This document shows positions 51,374-62,909 of a stretch of DNA of 64,000 nt, piece by piece. A program made the translations under genes and the position numbers. The stretch's first letter is position 1; each line of letters starts with the position of its first letter. The DNA is from Stromatinia cepivora (lineage: Eukaryota > Ascomycota > Leotiomycetes > Helotiales > Sclerotiniaceae). Location of the stretch: positions 930,001 through 994,000 of the forward strand of contig RCTD01000019.1 of NCBI GenBank assembly GCA_014898415.1, given 5' to 3'. Under the pieces are notes generated by a model, which was given only the letters and a program-made list of their open reading frames with translations, ran no database searches and was not told the origin of the DNA.

Positions 51374-51671
51374 TGTGAAAGAGGTAGTCGAGAATATGTG
51401 TGTACCGATAGCACGTTGTGAGGGGGATTAGGAGTAGGAACTGAATGGATTACATTGTAGAGGCTTCAAATTGTTAAATTAGTAGAATAAATAATGAGTT
51501 GAATTGTGTTCAATTGATATACAAAAAGATTAGTGGAAAAACGATTAATTATTAAGGGAGAGGGAAGCGGAGCCCTTTTTTATAATTAACTACGAAGAAT
51601 TGTGTGACCATATGATTATGAACGAGCAGACCATTCTGAAAATTCTTAATTGATATTATTATAATATTACA
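51374..51671 (-). repeat. Solo LTR, second copy of the family at 15535
   Basis: 298 bp. On the plus strand it begins TGTGAAAGAGG and ends TATTACA. The reverse complement aligns with 15535-15826 from end to end, sharing CATATGGTCACA and GAAGCCTCTACAATGTAAT. GATAC precedes it and ATATC follows, so a clear target duplication is not preserved. Confidence 0.8.
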
Positions 51672-52317
51672 ATATCAATTCTATTTCCAATATCAAATAT
51701 ACCATTCATCTAGAGACAACAATGGAGATCCTAGCGAGGTAGAAGTGTCTTCCAGTGAATGATACTAATCTATCTCTATTCTCAAATTTCTGATGATAAG
51801 TCTGGGTTTTAGTATGTATACTTCAAGAACCTAAGATAAAATGCATCCTTATTAGATATTATTTTGCAAAAAAAAGCAGAATATTATTCATAATCATTTC
51901 TCGAAAGAGATATAATGTAATTCAATTCATTCTATTCATTCTATCAATCATCCACAATCCCATCATCTTCAAAAGACCATTAATTCCGCTTAACTATATA
52001 CAGGATAATGATCTACAAACCCCATAATCGACATTATTTCATTTCTCCAACTCTATATTACATAATCCAAGCATTAATAATCCCACAGCCCTAGCCCATA
52101 TACGCGTATTCAAATAAATCTAAAAAGTTCCATTTATGCGCCTCGAGCTATGCCGCCAAAGTTCAAGTTAATGACCAAATTCCTTCTATATGCATGCGTC
52201 ATTCATAGCTTCGTGATATTATTAACTTGCTGTTTTTTCCCACCCCACTCCGTTTCGTACACATCTACTTTCTCCGATATTCCTTAACTATTCCGTTGAA
52301 TCCCGGTCCGGAGATAC
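51672..52317. other. Intergenic, 3' flank of exgD
   Basis: AT-rich on the left, normal composition on the right. No gene or RNA recognised. Confidence 0.5.
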
Positions 52318-54969
52318 CTAATAGTACTCGGGTAAATCGCTAAAGCTCGGAATTGCCGATGAACAGTTAAAGTCCGGTTTGTATGCTAGTTTTGGAAGAA
52401 TTCCTGCTGCTAATCCTCTTTGATAACCTATTAATTTGGTATATTAGTATCCGATCAAATATTCTGCACATACCTCCCTCCCATTTCCCACGAATGAACC
52501 CATCAGTATGAAGAAGGGAAAGCATAAAGACAAAAGGAAAGAAAGGAGAAACTCACTCCACTGCGTCCCACCCCCCTCACTAGTTTCCGTAGCCCAAGTC
52601 CAATAAAACCAACCCCAACTCAACTCAAAACTATGCATCTGCGCTTCTGCAAACATCTTCAAAAAGCTCTTGTACGTATCACTATAAGTACTTGGATCTG
52701 CATTTGCGTTGGTACAACTACATGTACTATCCTGTGTGGGACAATCTGGCGTCGTTCGCTCTGTCGATGGATCTCCAGAATGATATGTACCTTCCCATCT
52801 ATTCCCTTGATTCACATTCGTGAGATACGTTGCGCAATCCGTATCGGCTTGAGACCATTCGGCAACCATCGTGGGTCCAAATCCGGTATTTTTGTTCATG
52901 GATATTTCGGTTTGCTTGGTCCAGCCACTACAGGCATAATTAACTTTTTCCGAATGGTTGTAAAGAATTTGACCATTGTTGAAGATGACATATTGATGAA
53001 CATCTAGAATTAGATTGTCATAACTAGTCAAATCACCGTGCCAATTTTCGAGCCCCCGAAACCCATCTCCAATTACGACCTGCGCTGAAATGCCATTCTT
53101 CGCCACCAAATCCGTCACAACGGATGTCCAGTTTAGAACAGAATTGGGATCGATTGCTGTCATTCTAGGTTCGTTGGCCAGGCCATAGAAAGTAAGAATA
53201 TTTTTATAGCGATCTTGAGCAAAGAACTTGGAGAGCCGATCGTGGATTTCAATGCTACGTTGAGCATTCAGATCGCCATTAGTTCCGTTTAACCAACCAA
53301 CAACTCCTTGACGACCGGAGTGGTTCCAACCATTTTGGGATCCAGGAAGTCCGTGAAGATCGAGGTTAATGCGAAGACCATGTTTGCGAGCCCATTCTAT
53401 ACCACGGAGAAGGTAGCGCCACGAGGTGCGAAAAACATAGGGATCATCGTCGTAAGTTATCACTGCCCAATATGAGTAGGGTATTCGAACATGATCCAAC
53501 CCAGCAGCGGCGATATCAGCAAATGTTTGTTCAGAAACGAAGGTTGCATAATGTTTTTCGAGGGTAGATGCAGCCGCACTGGCACCCAACTTAGTGGTCA
53601 GTGTCCATTCATCGATAATTCCATCTGCTGATGAATAAGAATTGAAGAGAGATGGCGTAATGAAAGGTTCGATAGAAAGCCAACCCCCTAAATTAACACC
53701 TCTGGCTGGTCTTGAAGTATACGGTCCCCAGTCTGCAGATATTTTAGGTGCATTGGAATTTGGTGCTATGTTATCGCTGTAAGAGGCATTCAAACCCATG
53801 ACCGGAAGATCTCCAACAGTTTCGTTTGTATAGGTGACATTGAAATCTAAAGTGTCGTACCATGTAAAAGGATCCAAATATGTCCCTTGAGCTGCAACTG
53901 GAATATCACTTTCTGACATGCCATCAAGGTTTGAATTTGGAGGACTTCCATTCTCTGTTGCGGGGGCTGTAGACGAAGAGGAACTTGATGTGTGCTTTTT
54001 GCTAGCGCTCACAGCAACTGCTATTATAATTATCAATATTACTATTCCAATGCCAATTCCAATCCCTAAATACATTATCAGCTCTAAACATAATTTTTTC
54101 GACCTAGAGTTTGAAAACTCACATATGCGTTTCCGCCTTTTTCTGAAATCCTCATCACTTTCGATATACTTCTCATAATAGCTTGATTCCGTAGGCGCAT
54201 ATCCACCTCTCAACCCCCTCAGATTCCTTAAATCATTTTTCAGTCCTGCACCGCTGAATATTCTTCGTTGCTTCAGCTCTCCTTCGCCTTCTTCCAAAAG
54301 TGCTCCACTAACAACTCTCCGCTTCTTTGTTTTAGGTTCTTTCCGAGGCTTCTCATATACTATTTCATCGTCTGTAAATTTATTTGGTATCTTCAAAGGC
54401 CGTTGCTCTTTACGCGGAGCATTTTGTTTTGGTTCGGGGATGTCATTTTGCTTTCTTCTCTGTTTTTGAATACGTAGAGCCGTTTCTGCCGCTGTCTCGT
54501 AATCGGAATACTCGTGCTCCCGTTTCTTTTTATCTTTACTAGGGTGTCCAGATTCATCGTCGGTATATCCATGGTCTCGCCTTGTTCTTTCTTTCCTTGG
54601 TGAACCGGGAATCTCATCATAATCGCGTTCTCTCCTCCTTCTATTTTTACTCGGGGAGCTAGAATCCTCAGTCGCATAACCGCTCTGCTTTCGTCTTCTG
54701 TCTTTGCTAGGTGACCCTCTTTCCCTCGATCGTCCATGGTCCTCCTTCACTGGTGGTCTCGATCTCGACTTCCTCCTCTCCTCTCTCCTCTTCTCTCGTT
54801 CAAGGGAATCATTTAATCTTGTTATGGAATCGATTGATAAGGTCTGCGATTCAGTTGGTTCAGAAGGTGCTTCAGATTCTGCGACAATGGCCCTTGATCT
54901 TCGTTCTGCTCGTCGTTTCTCGTGTAATGTACTTTTTCTATGTGGTCGTTCAGATGCGTCCCCTGCCAT
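52318..54969 (-). CDS. exgD: Membrane-anchored exo-1,3-beta-glucosidase D, GH5 (840 aa)
   Basis: Exon 1 is 52557-54969 and exon 2 is 52318-52427, with a 129-bp intron (donor GTGAGT, phase 1); together 840 codons. Reading through the donor instead gives a non-homologous hydrophobic tail, while splicing restores YQRGLAAGILPK, typical of the family's end. Residues 1-295 are a long basic Ser/Arg-rich cytoplasmic tail, followed by a type II membrane anchor at 297-320 and a Ser/Thr stem. The GH5 (subfamily 9) catalytic domain runs from about 412: RGVNLGGWL, VRIPYSYW, LDLHGLPGSQNGWNHSG. Acid/base Glu600 is in LANEPRM and nucleophile Glu704 in VAEWSQADTDC. It releases glucose from the ends of cell-wall beta-1,3-glucan at the outer membrane face. 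Confidence 0.95.
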
Positions 54970-55382
54970 TCTCTATCCTCCTCCAGCTCTCGTAAATTAT
55001 AAATGCGAAAAGTGTGCCAATATAAATGAAACTATCGAATTGACATGGTTTATATTATATGTACAATGAATTGTAATCGTGCTGACCTTGCATCAAAAAA
55101 TTCTGTATGTTCGACAATACGTATGCATCGTTCCTATAGCAACATCCTCATCCGCATAAATTTGGGGGCTGGTCTATAAAAGCTTGGCGGTTAAGTCCCA
55201 CATCATCGGTTTATCAATCGATCGCTTAGAAACGGCTTACATTCCCCAGATTTCTCCGCGTTTTTTGTAACTCTACATCAATATTGTAACTTTCCATATT
55301 ATCATGGATATTTCCTAGTACAATACAACCATTTCATTCAACGTCGTAGAACGTTGTACTTGTATTCATAAATTCTTTCATC
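54970..55382. promoter_or_regulatory. Bidirectional promoter region, exgD and E1 beta
   Basis: 413 bp separates two divergent start codons, so both promoters must lie here. No specific operator is recognised. Confidence 0.5.
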
Positions 55383-56708
55383 ATGCGAATAACTTCAAAA
55401 TTATCGACTTCCTTGGTCAACTCGATCAAACCTCTGAAACCTTTAAGAAATATCCACAATTCGAGATTCCCAAGAGCATATTCGACTTATCCTCCACAAG
55501 CAAAACTTAACAAGGCAATTGATTATGGGTCAACGACAATGTTATGCCATAGCACATCAAGTGCATTACAAAATCCAGAGCTTCCACCAGAAATACGAAA
55601 TGGTACCACAAAACGAATGAACCTATTTCAATCCATTAACGATGCATTGTCCCTAGCATTATCTAACGATGAAACAACCATGGTTTTCGGTGAAGATGTA
55701 GGGTTTGGAGGGGTATTTCGTTGCAGTACTGGACTTGCTGAACAATACGGATCGGAAAGGGTATTCAATACACCATTATGTGAACAAGGAATTATAGGAT
55801 TTGCGATTGGGGCAGCTGCAGAGGGCATGAAAGCTGTTGCTGAAATTCAGTTTGCCGATTATGTATACCCAGCCTTTGATCAATTGGTCAATGAGGCGGC
55901 GAAGTGGAGATACAGAGATGGAGAATATGGGAGAGGATTGGGTGGACTCACTGTTAGAATGCCGTGCGGAGCAGTAGGACACGGTGCTTTGTTCGTTCTG
56001 ACTTTCATGAACCACTTTGCAGGAACTCAAACTAATGATGAATTATAACAGATATCATTCCCAGTCTCCGGAATCTCTATTTACACATATTCCTGGCCTT
56101 CGAGTCATAATGCCACGATCACCAATTCAAGCAAAGGGTCTACTTCTCTCTGCTATACAAAGTCCAGATCCATGTATCTTTATGGAACCCAAAGCATTGT
56201 ACCGTGCAGCCGTTGAACAAGTCCCAATAGACGCCTATACACTACCTCTCTCCGTTGCAGAAATTGTTAATCCTGGAAAAGATCTAACTTTAATCTCTTA
56301 CGGTCACCCTATGTATACATGTTCCGCTGCATTAGAAGTAGCTGAACGAGATCTCGGAATCAGTGTTGAGTTGATTGATTTGCGGACCGTATATCCATGG
56401 GACAAAGAAACAGTGTTGAAGAGTGTAAGAAAGACTGGAAGGTGTGTAGTAGTACATGAAAGTATGATAAATGCTGGGATTGGTGCAGAAGTCGCTGCAA
56501 GTATACAAGAAGATAAGGAGACATTTTTGAGAATGGAGGCACCAGTTGCTAGAGTCGCTGGCTGGGGCATACACATGCCACTAATGTTTGAGAAGTTTAA
56601 CGTACCAGACGTTGCTAGTAAGTCCAGTGGAGGTCCTTGGATTTTGTTCTATTGACTGACAATCATATAGGGGTTTATGACGCTATTAAGAAGTCCATCC
56701 AGTACTAG
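55383..56708 (+). CDS. BCKDHB: Branched-chain 2-oxoacid dehydrogenase E1 beta subunit, mitochondrial (403 aa)
   Basis: Exons are 55383-55990, 56052-56617 and 56671-56708. Introns of 61 bp (donor GTTCGT, phase 2) and 53 bp (GTAAGT, phase 1) restore [15 protein letters not shown] and [17 protein letters not shown]. Unspliced frames end early on both occasions. Residues 1-40 are basic and Ser-rich without acidic residues, a typical mitochondrial presequence ending near RAYSTYPP. The E1 beta core follows: [61 protein letters not shown], and the C-terminal transketolase half [12 protein letters not shown]. With E1 alpha, thiamine diphosphate, E2 and E3 it decarboxylates 2-oxoacids from Leu, Ile and Val. 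FGGVFRCS with the YHSQSPE loop favours the branched-chain rather than the pyruvate enzyme. Confidence 0.94.
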
Positions 56709-57390
56709 ATTGGGGTTTGGGGGTAGACGCATGGTGTCTAGATTATGAATATGATAATGACCTTGATGATGATTCAATTAGGCGTTATAGAAATGAGATA
56801 TTCGTTTTGTATACCTTAATGTTAGAAACATTACCGGGCATCGACATGAAAAGTTTGATTGGTCTAAAGTTGTAGGTAGTTTCCACTGATTTGATGACCG
56901 CATATCCAACAGTAGAATTTTTAACATCACAAATTTGATCACACATCTCTTTTCCCAGATTATCTAGTACAGTTACATACCCGCATCTCCAAGCTGAAAG
57001 TTTATCCCAAGAATATCATTTCCTTAAATATTACATCCCACTAATCAAACGTTCACATGACCACCTTTCTGATATACACAAATCACCGACTCCATACCAC
57101 CAAGTCACCACTTCCAGATTTATCCATCTTATCCCTCTATCTTTCTTCCCAGAAATAGTCGCCGTATCGCTTGCAGAGCTACCCCATCATTTCCCAAATT
57201 TAGTACTATCCCATGACCTGCAATTGCCCAGATAGGCTTCCAGCGCCGTTTTGGATCTCTCGTCCACACGAAGTTTGTGAAATCTGCCAAACTTATACAC
57301 TTTCCCTTTCAGGATTATTTCTCTGCTCTCGCCTTCTCCATCTTTCTTCCCTAATATCTCATTCCTTCAATCATATCAATTCCCTCATTC
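56709..57390. other. Intergenic, convergent 3' flanks
   Basis: It lies between the plus-strand E1 beta gene and a minus-strand gene. The open stretch at 57213-57623 on the plus strand mostly mirrors the opposite-strand gene and is not supported. Confidence 0.5.
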
Positions 57391-57939
57391 TCAGTCGTTA
57401 TTCTCCCCCTGCTCATCTACCATCTCTCCATACGAATCTATCTCTTCCTCCTCACTATCCCCCCTATCCTCCTCACTCCCAACACCTCCCCCACCTTGCC
57501 CCTTCACCGCAATTTCCCCACAATAATCAACATCCCCAGATGCACAACCACCATAAACAGACTTCATCACACGCACTAAAATCCCCATACTCAAAACCAA
57601 AAGATTCAAAATACCAAGAATGATTAAAAGATCCTTCCACCGATGATTCGGATACAGATATAGATCACCGAAAAATTTGGCATAGTTATCTAATGCCGGC
57701 GGAGGTGCTGAAAGATTAACATCGGCTGGATATCTTCCGGTAAAAATATTGAATGTGAAGATTTCTATCTCGGGCGAGGTGCTCGAGGTGCTTGATTGCA
57801 TCAGAGGGTATGGTATTTCGGGGTGCTCGAGGATGAATTTAATGGCCTCGTCTGTGAGAGTAAAAGTGGGTGCTAGATCATAGGGGAGTATTATTGTGGC
57901 TGTTGAGTCCAAGTGCGATATTGTGTACATGAGCGCCAT
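57391..57939 (-). CDS. Small orphan single-pass membrane protein (182 aa)
   Basis: A single uninterrupted frame in normal-composition DNA. Residues 1-100 lack a signal peptide. A hydrophobic segment at about 102-122 (DLLIILGILNLLVLSMGILV) is a membrane anchor. The tail is Gly-rich and then acidic (EEDRGDSEEEEID). It resembles the protein at 35851-36753 in overall plan only: a non-cytosolic-looking N-terminal half, one anchor and a charged tail. I see no clear sequence similarity and do not recognise the family. The acidic tail matches a CT-rich stretch on the plus strand, which explains the antisense open frame there. Confidence 0.65.
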   Translation of the reverse strand: MALMYTISHLDSTATIILPYDLAPTFTLTDEAIKFILEHPEIPYPLMQSSTSSTSPEIEIFTFNIFTGRYPADVNLSAPPPALDNYAKFFGDLYLYPNHRWKDLLIILGILNLLVLSMGILVRVMKSVYGGCASGDVDYCGEIAVKGQGGGGVGSEEDRGDSEEEEIDSYGEMVDEQGENND

Positions 57940-58207
57940 TGTGAATTTTGATTTTGATTCTGAATGATGAGAATATGTGGGAGTGTTGAAGGAAGTGGAG
58001 GTGATTATATACTAGATTTGGAGAAATGATATATTATGTGTGAGTTTACTAGTCTAGTCTAGACTTCGCTTATACTCCTTCATTTTGCTAAATTGTTGAT
58101 GGCTTATTCAGATCATGAGGTTATAACTAAATTTATTCAAATTTTACTTAATCGTAGGCTAAAAGTCTTAATCTTAGTCTACCCTTCCTTCGCCACTACC
58201 ACAATTA

Positions 58208-58608
58208 GGCTGCGCAATGGTTACCCGCAGCGCATAATCCATTAACGAAATGAATAATTAAAGAATCTGAACAAATATCCATAGATTATTTACAGATTAT
58301 TTGTAAATATCCACCAATCCATAGATAATCCATCCACTTATAAATTAATAAATATCCATAAATAATTTATAAATAATCTTTAAATATCTATTCAAATTAT
58401 AATAATTTTTACACTAATCTTTCATAAATTATATAAATTATTCATCAAATTATAAATAATCTATAGATATCTATAGATAATTTATATAAAACAGATTATT
58501 TTAAAATCTCAATAAATAACTCACAAAACAGATAATACCTTCAATAAATAATTTACGGAGCAGATTACCTATAGATACCCGCGGGTTGCGGGTTATTTCT
58601 GCGCAGCC
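58208..58608. mobile_element. 401-bp MITE with TA flanks
   Basis: It begins GGCTGCGCA and ends TGCGCAGCC. The inner inverted parts ACCCGC and GCGGGT also correspond, and TA lies on both sides (58206-58207 and 58609-58610). The interior is A/T with repeated short motifs such as AAATAATTTATAAATAATC. It has no coding capacity. TA flanks suggest a Tc1/mariner-type element. Confidence 0.78.
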
Positions 58609-58610
58609 TA

Positions 58611-59530
58611 ACCATAATATGCAACTTCACTCCCAGACGGATCGAGAACTCCAATAGCTGTTCTCTTGAATAGTCCTCATTGTTCATTCGTCAAATCAAA
58701 TACTCCTCACAAAGCCCCATTAAGGTCAAACTATTCGAATCATAACAAATTACTATTCCAAATTTAGCTTTCAAAATGGCTAATCAATGAGAAAAGATCA
58801 CATCTTAAGTTAGAGTTGTAATATGGGCGGATTTCAAGCACTCCCATGGCATTGGACAAAAGAGAAAGATTAAATGCTATGTTCAATTTATACAATGTAA
58901 GAGGATTAATTATCAAATCAATTAAGTTCACACAAGGACAGAGATATCTAAAATGACATAGTAATATTGTAAGACTTTATCTAGTATCTAGTATAGGAAT
59001 TCCCAGCTAGAGCTAAGATAAACTCTCACGTACTTCTATCCAACAAAAGGATGAGTTAGACTCCAAATAGGATATTGTGCTGCAAAAAGAATCTTGGTGA
59101 TGTAAGGTCCAGGTTCACCCTATGGGCTTTCAGAAATGCTCCGAATAGGTTCAATTTTATGCCATTGAATGTATTCTTCAGAGCTGGTATAGATTTATCA
59201 TTCATTCTCTGATTCTTTTCAGTTGCTAAAAAGACCATCGTAAGTCTTACATGAACATAATAGTTTTAGCGCATATGTAAGAAGTTCTGTTGGATTTCCC
59301 CCTATCCGGCACTCCAAGCCAAAGTCGTAGATAAACGACATCGAAAGTTCCCTTGCAACTATTTGATCTGAGGTTCTCTAGCTCAAAGTGATCCAGGATC
59401 TCTAACTTCAAATCTGGAGTAAATATCTACCATCTAATGTAAGGAGTCCGAAATATCGAAACCGCATGTATAGCTGCGTTGTTTCAGTACTTGTCAAGCG
59501 AGATCTAATTACCGGATTCTACGTGATTGA
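58611..59530. other. Intergenic, no gene supported
   Basis: Normal composition. A 60-codon open stretch at 59056-59238 on the minus strand has no recognisable domain. Confidence 0.45.
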
Positions 59531-59769
59531 CATTTGTTCCGGGCCATTGCGCAATATCGGGATTCCGAAATCAACGTAGTATATTTCGAAATGAACTAAC
59601 TCATTTGTAAATATGTTAATTTATTCGCTAATAAATTCAATTTTAAAATGAACTAGTTTATTCTATAGTATATCCGTTTATAATAATAATAAAATTATTC
59701 GCAAATAAACTAATTGATTTACAAATATTTTTTATATTCTATTATATTAATTCAATAAATAAATAAATT

Positions 59770-59919
59770 TGTCACGAGATACACGTGATCGCGTCCGATC
59801 GGGCTAGTACGGTACTAAGCTCCGAGTCGATCATATATATAGTTTTGTAGCACACTCTTTTTAACTCTGTAGTTTTTAATTCTAAGGTTGATCTTTAAAC
59901 ACTCATTGGATTCGTTATA
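59770..59919 (+). repeat. 5' LTR of the gag-only element
   Basis: It starts TGTCACGAGATACACG and ends TTCGTTATA. It is paired with 61296-61445. Confidence 0.85.
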
Positions 59920-61295
59920 TTATTAAAAACTCTTCCAGATAAGAAATGGAATAATATTTGCACATATTTATGTACACTCTGTTTGTTTTTGTTTAGGTAT
60001 ATTGTTTATATTCTTTTATTTGTATATAGATCTTTTTGATATTATTCGAAAATGTTGTCTTTTTTCTTATCCTTAATTTCTAAACTATGGATTATGATTC
60101 GATAAACCTTATGATTATAGAATTTTGTGGTGAAGTGATTTATCAGTAGGATGAAATCTTGTTTTTACGTTCCTTGATTTTCGAATGCATTCCTGTTGTT
60201 TATATTCCTTCTTATCCGAAACCCTTTTTCTTTGATCCTGAAAAGTTTAGTGGTAGTTTTCAAAAGTTCGATATTTGGCTTTCTTCGATTCGAGTGAAAC
60301 TATAAGTAGACGGCGCTGTGATTAGTAATTCTATAGTTCAATTTTATTATGTTTATTTCAATTTCGAATTTCATGTATAAGTTATGGTATTATTTTAGTT
60401 TTCTTCTTTTGATCAAAACGTTTTTTTAGATCATATGATAATCCTGGATCAATTTATATGCGTTTATAATAATCCGAATAAAGTTCAAGAAGTTAAAGAT
60501 AAATTATTCATTTTCAAATAAGGAACTGATTTTTTATATGTTTATATTGCAAAATTCGAAAGGATCCTTTACAAAGCCAAAAGTCAGAATTAACCTGATT
60601 CGAATAAAATCTTAATTTTTCGTAATAAACTCAATGTTACTCTTAGAAATTGTCTTTTTTAACAACTTTCTTTTTTTCATTTCTATCCCGATTTTGTTTA
60701 GGTCATACAACAACTAGTTACTCGCATAGCGAATGGATTTCCTGTATCATTCCATTTTAGTAAATCTAGAACCCCATATATATTACAGAATCCATCCTAC
60801 TCTCGGAATTATAATCCAATGGATGTTAGCAATCTTAATGTTATTGGTACCTTTAGCCTTTTTGATGTTCAATCGGATAAATCCGATCGTACCTTAATTC
60901 TACCCCGTATACGAATACCCGAGTTTTCCTTTTTTGAAAGAACTCTTTTGTGTAAACAAAATAAATGTATACAATATAAAAGTAATTTTTATTGGGTAAG
61001 AATCTATCCGCTAGATCCGTATCAAGGAGTTCGAAATCGATAAAAATCTATTCCGGTTATTATATTGATTATTGAACCCGAAAGCGACGATGATGAGGAT
61101 TTAGGAAAAATGATTAATGGTCGATATTTTGAAGATCGTTTGGAGGAGGTATATGGTATAGTGGATGTGTATTCGTTGGTTGTAATGCAATCTGTACATC
61201 AGGAATTTTTATCAAAAGAAGATTAATGATCATTTTGTACTTAAGTTATTCATTTAAAGTGAATTCGAAGCGAACTCTTCAGAAGGGGGGGGTAA

Positions 61296-61445
61296 TATTA
61301 CGAAATACATATGATCGCATCCGATCAGACTAGTACAGTATTAAGCTCCGAGCCGATCATATATATAGCTTTGTAGCACACTCTCTTTAGCTCTGTAGCT
61401 TTTAATTCTAAGGTTGATCTCTAAACGCTCGTTGGGTTCGTCACA
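61296..61445 (+). repeat. 3' LTR of the gag-only element
   Basis: It starts TATTACGAAATACATA (a C-to-T/G-to-A version of the 5' copy) and ends TTCGTCACA. Confidence 0.85.
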
Positions 61446-61913
61446 AAATTAATATTTATAAAGAGTTTAAACCTATAAAGATTTAAAATTTATCGAAAAA
61501 AACTTTAATATTATTATTTGTTTATTTTATATAATAATTGTAATTATGATTTATATATTAATTAAATAATGAATATATAAAAAATATTATTATTAAAAGA
61601 AAAAAATATTGATAAGATTGAAAATAGGAGGAGGGCGATGATGAGATTGAAAAATGATGATGATGAAGTTAAAAATATAAATAACGATGAGATTGTAATT
61701 TTCTTTTCTTTTTATATTAATATATATACTAGTTTAATAATTAATGAACTAGGATATTGAATATATTATCTTTATATGAACTTAGTTCATTTATGAATAC
61801 TCTTATTTTTTCCAATTTCAGTATCAACTAGCTCATTCCGCAATCTAGTATATTTCGGAATGAGCTAAGTTGATTTCGGAATGTCAATATTGCGCAATGG
61901 CCCGGAACACATT

Positions 61914-62909
61914 AGATACCTACCTATTGAAATAACCTAAACGGCCCCGTAAGCGAACTAACTATTTATTACCAGAGAATTGAATGTTACCTGGGATAAT
62001 GCTCTACCGACCCCAACTGTTTATTTAACTCGAACATGCATGATGACTTCGACCTACTGTAAGCATTATACAAATTAGTTCGCTTGTTATCGTGCCAGTT
62101 GGCGGTATGAATACTCTCACCACATGACATGAACAAACAGTGTCACATTTCAGTGTCTCGCTTAACAACCCCCCAGTGAACAACCAACTCTTCAAGTCCA
62201 CACCCCATTCCCTCAAAATCTCTCCCCCCAACCCCGCACCCCAACTTCCAGCATCCTAACTTCAGCATTTTAACTTCTAACCCCAACCTCCCAATTCCCA
62301 TAACTCGCAAATATAAAATGATGGAACCCTCCTCTACAGGCTCCCTGCAGGTGAAAACAAAACTCAACAATCATCCACTACCACTCACTCACGCCCAAAC
62401 CTCCTGATTTCCAATTCCAGTTCCAATTCCAACCTCCAACCTCTCAACATCTCGCCTCCAAAATCCACATCATATACCCATCATCTACCAAACAAGTTGG
62501 ATTCTTCTAACAATTCATTCATTCATTCATCCATACACCCATTAATCCATACACCCATTAATTCATTCATTCTACAGCACATCCATTCCAATGCAATATG
62601 AAACGAAACACCATATAAGACTTACATAAAATATCCCCCCCGCCCCCAAAAAATCAAAACAATAATAATAATAAAATAAAGTGGATATTGTTTTCTATTC
62701 TCTATCTCTAATTTCTTATTTCTCTTATTTCTCAAACTCCAATGTTTGATGTCGATGTTGATATCCGTCTAATACCTTTGTTCATATTTCAAATATATGT
62801 ATCTACGTCTGCTAATGGCATGCCATGGGATATATCTTATGCCCATTTTCCCCCGCGCTAAAATGTGTGTATAATTACAATGAAATGAATAAAAATTACG
62901 ATCACGAAG
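61914..62909. other. Intergenic, 3' flank of the next gene
   Basis: C-rich plus strand with short repeats such as CATTCATTCATTCAT near 62515. Open stretches at 62025-62370 are low-complexity and unsupported. Confidence 0.5.

Larger units (their letters stand above)
59770..61445 (+). mobile_element. Gag-only Ty3/gypsy LTR element nested in the TIR element
   Basis: 1,676 bp with two 150-bp LTRs (59770-59919 and 61296-61445) and the perfect 5-bp duplication AAATT (59765-59769 and 61446-61450). The 3' LTR is preceded by the purine tract GAAGGGGGGGGTAA. The interior holds only a gag remnant at about 60170-61040: DPEKFSGSFQKFDIWL, YNNPNKVQEVKDKL and YIAKFERILYKAKSQN match fungal gypsy gag. There is no protease, RT or integrase, so it must have depended on another element. 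Stops show decay. Confidence 0.88.
59535..61909. mobile_element. TIR element interrupted by an LTR element
   Basis: It begins TGTTCCGGGCCATTGCGCAA and ends with the exact inverse. The inverted similarity continues inward with ATTCCGAAATCAAC and further copies of TATATTTCGGAATGAGCTA-type sequence, so each arm is roughly 70-100 bp. CATT flanks both ends (59531-59534 and 61910-61913). Without the inserted LTR element it would be about 0.69 kb with no coding capacity, a MITE. Confidence 0.8.

Noticed and set aside
53918..54178. Plus-strand open stretches across 52633-55069
   Set aside because: Antisense to the well-supported exgD gene.
55628..56576. Several minus-strand open stretches
   Set aside because: Antisense shadows of the E1 beta gene.
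57213..57623. 136-codon plus-strand open stretch
   Set aside because: Overlaps the minus-strand 182-aa gene in a CT-rich region. Composition is low-complexity Pro/His/Ser and no domain is visible.
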